Source: Nocardia speluncae NBRC 108251 (GTDB lineage Bacteria; Actinomycetota; Actinomycetes; Mycobacteriales; Mycobacteriaceae). Taken from it: DNA of 64,000 bases. The stretch spans positions 248,001 through 312,000 of the forward strand of contig NZ_BDBZ01000035.1 of NCBI RefSeq assembly GCF_001613245.1, in the 5' to 3' direction. The translations under genes were made by a program, and so were the position numbers. The notes beneath the pieces are model-generated. The model was given only the letters and a program-made list of their open reading frames with translations, had not been told where the DNA came from and searched no databases. Of this stretch, positions 59,455-64,000 are shown piece after piece (the first letter of the stretch is position 1; every line of letters starts with the position of its first letter).

Positions 59455-60990
59455 ATGGCCATCGTTGAACAGCTGGAGCCGACCGCCGACGGACGCCGTC
59501 GGCTCGAGCTGCGCAGCCCCGCTACCCGCGAACGCGTCGGCGAAATCGAGGTGAGCACGGCCGACGATGTCGCCGCGGCGCTGGCCACGGCCCGCGCCGC
59601 GCAACCGGGCTGGGCTGCCCGGCCGATCGAAGAGCGCGCGGCGATCATCCGCAACGCGGTCTCGGTCCTGCTGAAGCGCCGCGACGAGATCGTCGAAACG
59701 GTGATGCAGGAAACCGGAAAACCGCGGGTCGAGGCCCTGGCGGTGGAAATGGTGCCGGCCTGCGACTTCCTGAACTACTGGAGCGGGCGCGCCACCAAGG
59801 ACCTGGTCGACGAGAACCGCCGGTTGCACGGTTACATGCTGCCGCTGAAGAAGCTGGTCATCAATTACCAGCCACTCGGCGTCGTGGGCGTGATCACCCC
59901 GTGGAACGGCCCCTTCATCCTCTCGCTGAACCCGATCGCGCAGGCGCTGCTCGCCGGGAACTCGGTGATCCTCAAGCCGTCCGAGGTCACCCCGCATTCG
60001 GGGGAGTGGGCGGCCAAGGTGCTGCACGAGGCGGGTGTCCCGAAGGACGTCCTGCAGGTCGTGCACGGCGACGGCGAAACCGGCGCCGCCCTGGTGAACG
60101 GCGATATCGACAAGATCTCGTTCACCGGCAGCGTCGGCACCGGTAAGAAGATCGCCGCCGCCTGTGCGACGCGGCTCATCCCGTGCACCCTCGAACTCGG
60201 CGGCAAGGACGCGATGATCGTCTGCGCCGACGCCGATCTGGACCGCGCATCGCTGGGTGCGGTGTACCTATCGATGTTCAACACCGGGCAGGTATGCGTC
60301 GGGGTGGAACGCATCTACGTGGTCGACAGCATCGCCGACGAATTCATCGAACAGGTCCGAAAACGCGCCGCCGAGGTCACCTACGGGCCTTCCGGCAAGG
60401 ACGTCGGACCACTGTTCTGGGACCGCCAGCTCGAGATCGTCGAGAAGCACGTCGAGGACGCCAGGTCCAAGGGGGCCACGGTCCTGCTCGGCGGTGAATC
60501 CGATACCGCCGAGGGGGTGTTCTTCAAACCCACCGTGGTCGTCGACGTCACCCACGATATGGACATCATGCAGCAGGAGACCTTCGGGCCGATCGTCGCC
60601 ATCATGCGCGTCCGGGACGAAGAAGAGGCCGTGCGGATGGCCAACGACTGCCAGTACGGGCTCAGTGGCAGCGTGTTCACCAAGGACAAGGACAAGGTCC
60701 TGCGGCTGGCCAAACAGCTCAAGACCGGGTCGGTGGTGCAGAACGACGCCTCGGTGATCTACGGCGTCGCCGAAGCACCGTTCGGTGGCCGCAAGGACAG
60801 CGGGCTGGGGCAGGTGAACGGGCGCGACGCGCTGCGCAGCTTCGTCCACCCGCAGCCCGTTCTGCTGGACCGGTGGGGCCTGAAGAAGGAAAACATCTGG
60901 TACCCCTACAGTGAGGCCACTGCCGCCACGCTGGAGAAGACCATCGGCACCCTGTTCGGTAACAAGTTCATCCGCCGCCTGGTGCGCTGA
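59455..60990 (+). CDS. Aldehyde dehydrogenase (NAD-dependent)
   Basis: A 511-residue aldehyde dehydrogenase. The catalytic cysteine is Cys281 in NTGQVCVG and the general base is Glu248 in LELGGKD; the cofactor region FTGSVGTGK and PWNGPF are normal. It oxidises an aldehyde to an acid that an acyl-CoA synthetase such as the one at 48711 could activate. ATG at 59455 follows GAGGAG. It is directly behind a KstR-type box and is followed by a strong hairpin at 61047. Confidence 0.95.
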   Translation: MAIVEQLEPTADGRRRLELRSPATRERVGEIEVSTADDVAAALATARAAQPGWAARPIEERAAIIRNAVSVLLKRRDEIVETVMQETGKPRVEALAVEMVPACDFLNYWSGRATKDLVDENRRLHGYMLPLKKLVINYQPLGVVGVITPWNGPFILSLNPIAQALLAGNSVILKPSEVTPHSGEWAAKVLHEAGVPKDVLQVVHGDGETGAALVNGDIDKISFTGSVGTGKKIAAACATRLIPCTLELGGKDAMIVCADADLDRASLGAVYLSMFNTGQVCVGVERIYVVDSIADEFIEQVRKRAAEVTYGPSGKDVGPLFWDRQLEIVEKHVEDARSKGATVLLGGESDTAEGVFFKPTVVVDVTHDMDIMQQETFGPIVAIMRVRDEEEAVRMANDCQYGLSGSVFTKDKDKVLRLAKQLKTGSVVQNDASVIYGVAEAPFGGRKDSGLGQVNGRDALRSFVHPQPVLLDRWGLKKENIWYPYSEATAATLEKTIGTLFGNKFIRRLVR

Positions 60991-61046
60991 GATCCCGGTC
61001 CGGCGGCGGCAACGTTGCGGCCGGACCCTTGCCAGGAGTTGCGGAA

Positions 61047-61082
61047 AGGAGCGGCCGACCGGTCAACCGGTCGGCCGCTCCT
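61047..61082 (+). terminator. Hairpin terminator after aldehyde dehydrogenase
   Basis: A perfect 16-bp stem (arm AGGAGCGGCCGACCGG) with loop TCAA, 57 bases after the stop. It can also serve the convergent DedA gene. Confidence 0.75.
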
Positions 61083-61218
61083 CTGTATATGGGCCGGAAG
61101 CCGCGCGCCGCATACGACACCGGGCCGTCTACGAGGTGCTGTACGCAGCCTCGGAGACGGCCCGGTCACGACGTCTGTGACACCCGCGCCGCAGGTGTGG
61201 GCGGCCCGGGTGGCCGGA

Positions 61219-61941
61219 TCAGGCGGCGGGGTGGTCGACCGGCTTGTCGCTGTTCTTCGGTGCCGAACCACCCGCTCGTCCCGACCGGTACCGCTTGAAC
61301 ACCTCCCACACGATGGGCAGCACCGAAACCGCCACGATCAACAGGAAGATGATGTCGATGTTGTCGCGCACGAACGCGATCTGCCCCAGCAGGTAACCCA
61401 GCATCGTCACACCCGCGCCCCACAGCACACCGCCGAGCACGTTGTAGGTGAGGAACACCGAATACTTCATCTTCGCCGCGCCCGCGACCAGTGGGGCGTA
61501 GGTGCGGACGATGGGGACGAACCGGGCCAGCACGATGGTGATCGGCCCGTGCTTCTCGAAGAACGCGTGCGATTCGTCGATATAGGCCTTCTTGAAGATC
61601 TTCGCGTCGTTGCTCTTGAACAACGCCGTCCCGCCCCGTGAACCGATCAGATATCCGACCTGGTCGCCGGCGATCGCCGCGATCGGAATCAATACGAGTA
61701 GCACCCCGATGGGTGCGAAGGGTTCGATCTCGGCTGATTTGGATGCGGCGATGAGCCCCGCGGTGAACAACAGCGAATCACCGGGCAGCAGGGGAAACAG
61801 CAGGCCGGACTCGATGAACACCACGAGGAGTAGGCCCAGCAACACCCAGGTGCCGAACGAATTGAGCAGATTGACCGGGTCGAGGAATCCCGGCATCAGG
61901 GCAAGTTCGGTGGTGGCCGCTGCGGCGGCTGAGTAACTCAC
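61219..61941 (-). CDS. DedA family membrane protein
   Basis: A 240-residue DedA/VTT-domain membrane protein, a family implicated in lipid (undecaprenyl-phosphate or aminophospholipid) flipping. Marks are FIESGLLFPLLPGDSLLF, GYLIGSRGG and RFVPIVRTYAPLVAG with the two arginines. GTG at 61941 is used; an internal ATG at residue 16 is possible. Confidence 0.9.
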   Translation of the reverse strand: MSYSAAAAATTELALMPGFLDPVNLLNSFGTWVLLGLLLVVFIESGLLFPLLPGDSLLFTAGLIAASKSAEIEPFAPIGVLLVLIPIAAIAGDQVGYLIGSRGGTALFKSNDAKIFKKAYIDESHAFFEKHGPITIVLARFVPIVRTYAPLVAGAAKMKYSVFLTYNVLGGVLWGAGVTMLGYLLGQIAFVRDNIDIIFLLIVAVSVLPIVWEVFKRYRSGRAGGSAPKNSDKPVDHPAA

Positions 61942-62024
61942 CCAGCCGAAGATACCGCAGAAGAATACGCTCCCTGTTTCCGGATTGCCCGTTTCGGGCG
62001 GTTATCGCGGAACGGTAGCCGGAT

Positions 62025-62597
62025 CTAATGCCTGCCGGTGCTTTCACGTAGCGTCGCCTCGATCTCGGCGACGCGCGCGGTGGGGATCCCCCAGGGGTCC
62101 GTAAGCCCCAGACGGGAGTCCAGATCCCACAGTACGCATTCCTCTCCTGGGCGTGCCACCAGCGACCATGCCACCACCGTCCGGCCGAGTTGACCGGCCG
62201 TATCGACCGGCGCCGAACCGGCCGGTTCCGCGCCCTCCGGGTGGTGGTGCAGGAACTGCCCGTAGGCGCGGTCGCAGAAATCGGCGTACCGGCGAGTGCA
62301 TAGAATGAATCCGTGCCAGGCCTCGTCGACCGCGCGGGACGGCATTCCGATCACTTGGTCATCGGCCAGCGCCGGACCGCAGCAGCGCAGCCATTGCCGC
62401 AAACCGGTCGCGACGAGGTCTCGCGGTTCCCACAAGCAGGTTTTGTAGACGGCCGCCGGAAGTTCGAGTTCGCTGACTGCGAGCTCGGTGGCGGCCGGCT
62501 CGAGATTTCGGCGCCGGGGTCTGGCGAAGGTGAACACACTGCCATTGTCCGCGTGGCCCGGGGTGGAATCGGCTGGGCGCCGGCTCGGCATCGGCAT
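62025..62597 (-). CDS. GRDP-like (glycine-rich domain-containing) protein
   Basis: A 190-residue protein. Its middle part (SRAVDEAWHGFILCTRRYADFCDRAYG, then FLHHHP) matches the GRDP-type pattern seen beside TIGR04222-type Gly-rich membrane proteins. Function is unknown. ATG at 62597 is taken as the start; a GTG at 62537 is an alternative. It is divergent from a Gly-rich membrane protein gene only 75 bases away, which supports a joint role. Confidence 0.65.
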   Translation of the reverse strand: MPMPSRRPADSTPGHADNGSVFTFARPRRRNLEPAATELAVSELELPAAVYKTCLWEPRDLVATGLRQWLRCCGPALADDQVIGMPSRAVDEAWHGFILCTRRYADFCDRAYGQFLHHHPEGAEPAGSAPVDTAGQLGRTVVAWSLVARPGEECVLWDLDSRLGLTDPWGIPTARVAEIEATLRESTGRH

Positions 62598-62672
62598 CGT
62601 GCCGCTGCGGCTGTCAAGCCCGGCATCCGGATAGTCCGGTGCGCCAACGCTGTTCGTCGGTACCGTGGAGTG

Positions 62673-62999
62673 ATGGATCTGGTGCTGGGTTTTTTCTTCC
62701 TCTTCATGCTGGGGTTGCTCTGCGTGGGGGCGATCGTGGGAATCGTCCTCGCGATCAGCAAGGCGGGTTCCGGTGCACGACGGGGGAACCGTGCGCGGCG
62801 GGGCGGGTATTACGCGGGTGGAACCTACGTCGCCGGTGACAGTGGCTCGGGCGGTTGGAGTTCGGGCGACGCTGGGTCGAGCGGGGGCGACGGCGGGTCG
62901 GGTGGTGGAGGCGGAAGTGGCTGCGGGGGTGGAGGGGGAGGAGGAGGGGGAGGAGGAGGGGGTGGTTGTGGCGGCGGAGGCGGAGGAGGGGGCGGTTGA
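62673..62999 (+). CDS. Small membrane protein with Gly-rich tail
   Basis: A 108-residue protein: a single hydrophobic helix at residues 3-27, a short basic loop, then a tail of over 50 residues of almost only Gly, with Ser and two Cys. Such tails end TIGR04222-type proteins. ATG at 62673 follows GGAG. The C-terminal coding run of GGN codons may be prone to slippage. Confidence 0.7.
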   Translation: MDLVLGFFFLFMLGLLCVGAIVGIVLAISKAGSGARRGNRARRGGYYAGGTYVAGDSGSGGWSSGDAGSSGGDGGSGGGGGSGCGGGGGGGGGGGGGGCGGGGGGGGG

Positions 63000-63357
63000 T
63001 CGGAATCGATCGGCACCACCACCCTTCGGAATGGATGTAACCAATAGTTGCGTGTAATATTCTGCGGGTCGGGGCGTGTTCGGGCTTTCCTGCCGGTTCG
63101 GTGAAACCTGTTTCTGGACTTGTGTATTCGATTTCGCCCGTCGCGCCACGCCGGTAATTATATCAATTTGATATACCCTGGAAACGGGGATTTCCACAGA
63201 ATGTTTGCGGTCTGCCGGGCATGTCTCAAATTATCCGGCCTGTGCCCGATGATCGTGAAGAATTTTGGATAACTTTCGAATTCACTTCCCGATCAACGTA
63301 ATTCATGAACAGGCATAGACCATTCCCGGGTGCAGCGTTCACCCCGCCACCGTTACT
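63000..63357. other. AT-rich intergenic region with palindrome
   Basis: 358 bases, clearly more AT-rich than the rest of the window. It contains a perfect 17-base palindrome TATATCAA-T-TTGATATA at 63159-63175. No regulator gene is adjacent. No coding frame is convincing. Confidence 0.5.
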
Positions 63358-63501
63358 GTGCGTGCCGTGGTTACCGCATTGGTAGTACTCGCAATCCTGA
63401 TTCTCGTCGCCTCCGTAGTCCATCTCGCCAGCCGGCCGCCGGAGGACCTCGTTTCGCGCAGACAGCGGGTGCGGGCCGGATCGGACACCTACTCCGACTG
63501 A
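63358..63501 (+). CDS. Very small membrane protein (47 residues)
   Basis: A 47-residue frame from GTG 63358 with GC-rich codon usage like its neighbours. Residues 4-24 form one hydrophobic helix (VVTALVVLAILILVASVVHL) followed by a charged tail of about 20 residues. It overlaps the end of the convergent Ddn-type gene by 13 bases. A second GTG lies 9 bases later. It may be a real small membrane protein; function unknown. Confidence 0.45.
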   Translation: MRAVVTALVVLAILILVASVVHLASRPPEDLVSRRQRVRAGSDTYSD

Positions 63502-63935
63502 TTCGCCACCGCGGGCGAAAGCACCACCACCGCAATCGGACGCCGGGTCTTCTTCTGATACTCGCTGTACCGGCCCTTGTTCACCGCGTCCACCAGCCCC
63601 CAGCGGCGCGCGTACTCCGGATCACCGGGCAGAGTCGCCCGAGCTACCACCGGTAACGCGCGCCGCCCCACTCGAATCTCACATTCCGGCCGCGCCTTCA
63701 CATTCGCCAGCCATCCCGGCGGCCGCGGCGACCCGCCATTCGACGCGGTCACCAGAAAATCCGGCCCGTCCTTCGCGTACGTCAATGCCGAGGTCCGCGG
63801 TAGTCCGGTCTTACGTCCCGTGGTCCGCAACAACAACGTCGGATTCCCGAACAAGATCCGGTGCCCTACCATCCCACCGCTCTTCTCGTACACCCACTGG
63901 TGCACCCGCAGTGCCTGCACGAACCACCCGGCCAC
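63489..63935 (-). CDS. Ddn-type deazaflavin (F420)-dependent nitroreductase family protein
   Basis: A 148-residue protein of the Ddn family, which uses reduced F420 to reduce quinones or nitro compounds. Typical segments are LLRTTGRKTGLPRTSALTYAKDG, the glycine-rich ASNGGSPRPPGWLANV and the tail EYARRWGLVD. GTG at 63935 follows AAGGAG; the frame opens further at 63977. It overlaps a small membrane ORF at its end. Confidence 0.9.
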   Translation of the reverse strand: MAGWFVQALRVHQWVYEKSGGMVGHRILFGNPTLLLRTTGRKTGLPRTSALTYAKDGPDFLVTASNGGSPRPPGWLANVKARPECEIRVGRRALPVVARATLPGDPEYARRWGLVDAVNKGRYSEYQKKTRRPIAVVVLSPAVANQSE

Positions 63936-64000
63936 GGGCGCTCCTTCCGTTCGGTGATCATCGTCGGAGACGGGCACCTGCCCGGCTACCGGTCATTATC

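Noticed and set aside
63226..63423. 65-codon minus-strand frame
   Set aside because: No ribosome site and composition unlike neighbours; the plus-strand 47-residue membrane ORF explains part of the same bases better.

Overview
This 64 kb window is high-GC actinobacterial chromosome, most likely Nocardia or a close mycolic-acid relative. The signs are dense genes with many GTG starts and ATGA/GTGA overlaps, two KstR-type operator sequences, a mycofactocin-type dehydrogenase, an F420-type Ddn-family reductase and steroid-type thiolase/DUF35 genes. I saw no rRNA, tRNA, CRISPR array, transposase or phage gene. The species assignment is inference.

Layout. 1-13.4 kb is mixed metabolism: a cut-off dhaK, an atypical P450 divergent from a methyltransferase, msrA, a PAP2/lipid-kinase fusion, a VOC protein with a drug-type exporter, glutamate decarboxylase, a His-rich secreted protein, a TetR-old yellow enzyme pair and an acyl-CoA dehydrogenase-type enzyme. 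13.4-22.6 kb is one long minus-strand operon: a complete ABC importer, an allantoinase-like enzyme, a shikimate-dehydrogenase-like protein with an altered active site, a GntR regulator, a stand-alone allophanate-hydrolase-related protein, an acetamidase/formamidase and a cytosine-deaminase-like amidohydrolase. It looks like a scavenging route for an N-heterocycle or ureide of unknown identity. 22.8-27.0 kb holds a photolyase, an SDR/DUF2867 protein and a short, divergent Rho paralogue.

27.4-36.2 kb is a sulfur-acquisition operon: a sulfonate-type ABC importer, a DszB-family desulfinase with all three catalytic residues, two flavin-dependent monooxygenases, a class II aldolase-fold protein and a cytosolic binding-protein-fold protein. 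It ends in a clear intrinsic terminator and is divergent from an IclR regulator. 37-41 kb carries an IclR gene and a three-gene meta-cleavage module (hydratase, acetaldehyde dehydrogenase, 4-hydroxy-2-oxovalerate aldolase). Between its last two genes sits a 53-codon ORF made of two 25-codon repeats, coupled by 4-bp overlaps on both sides.

41-48.5 kb has a tetR remnant, a large Gly-zipper/Pro-rich protein, a thioesterase, a GntR-MFS pair with a perfect 24-bp palindrome upstream, and an Rrf2-flavoprotein pair. 48.5-61 kb is a steroid- or lipid-side-chain module: an acyl-CoA synthetase, a mycofactocin-type SDR, three thiolase-fold proteins, two DUF35 proteins and an aldehyde dehydrogenase, with near-identical KstR boxes before the synthetase and between the divergent dehydrogenase and DUF35/thiolase operons. 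A small envelope cluster (secreted protein, two membrane proteins) and a TetR gene interrupt it. 61-64 kb ends with a DedA protein, a divergent pair of GRDP-like and Gly-rich proteins, an AT-rich gap, a very small membrane ORF and a Ddn-family reductase.
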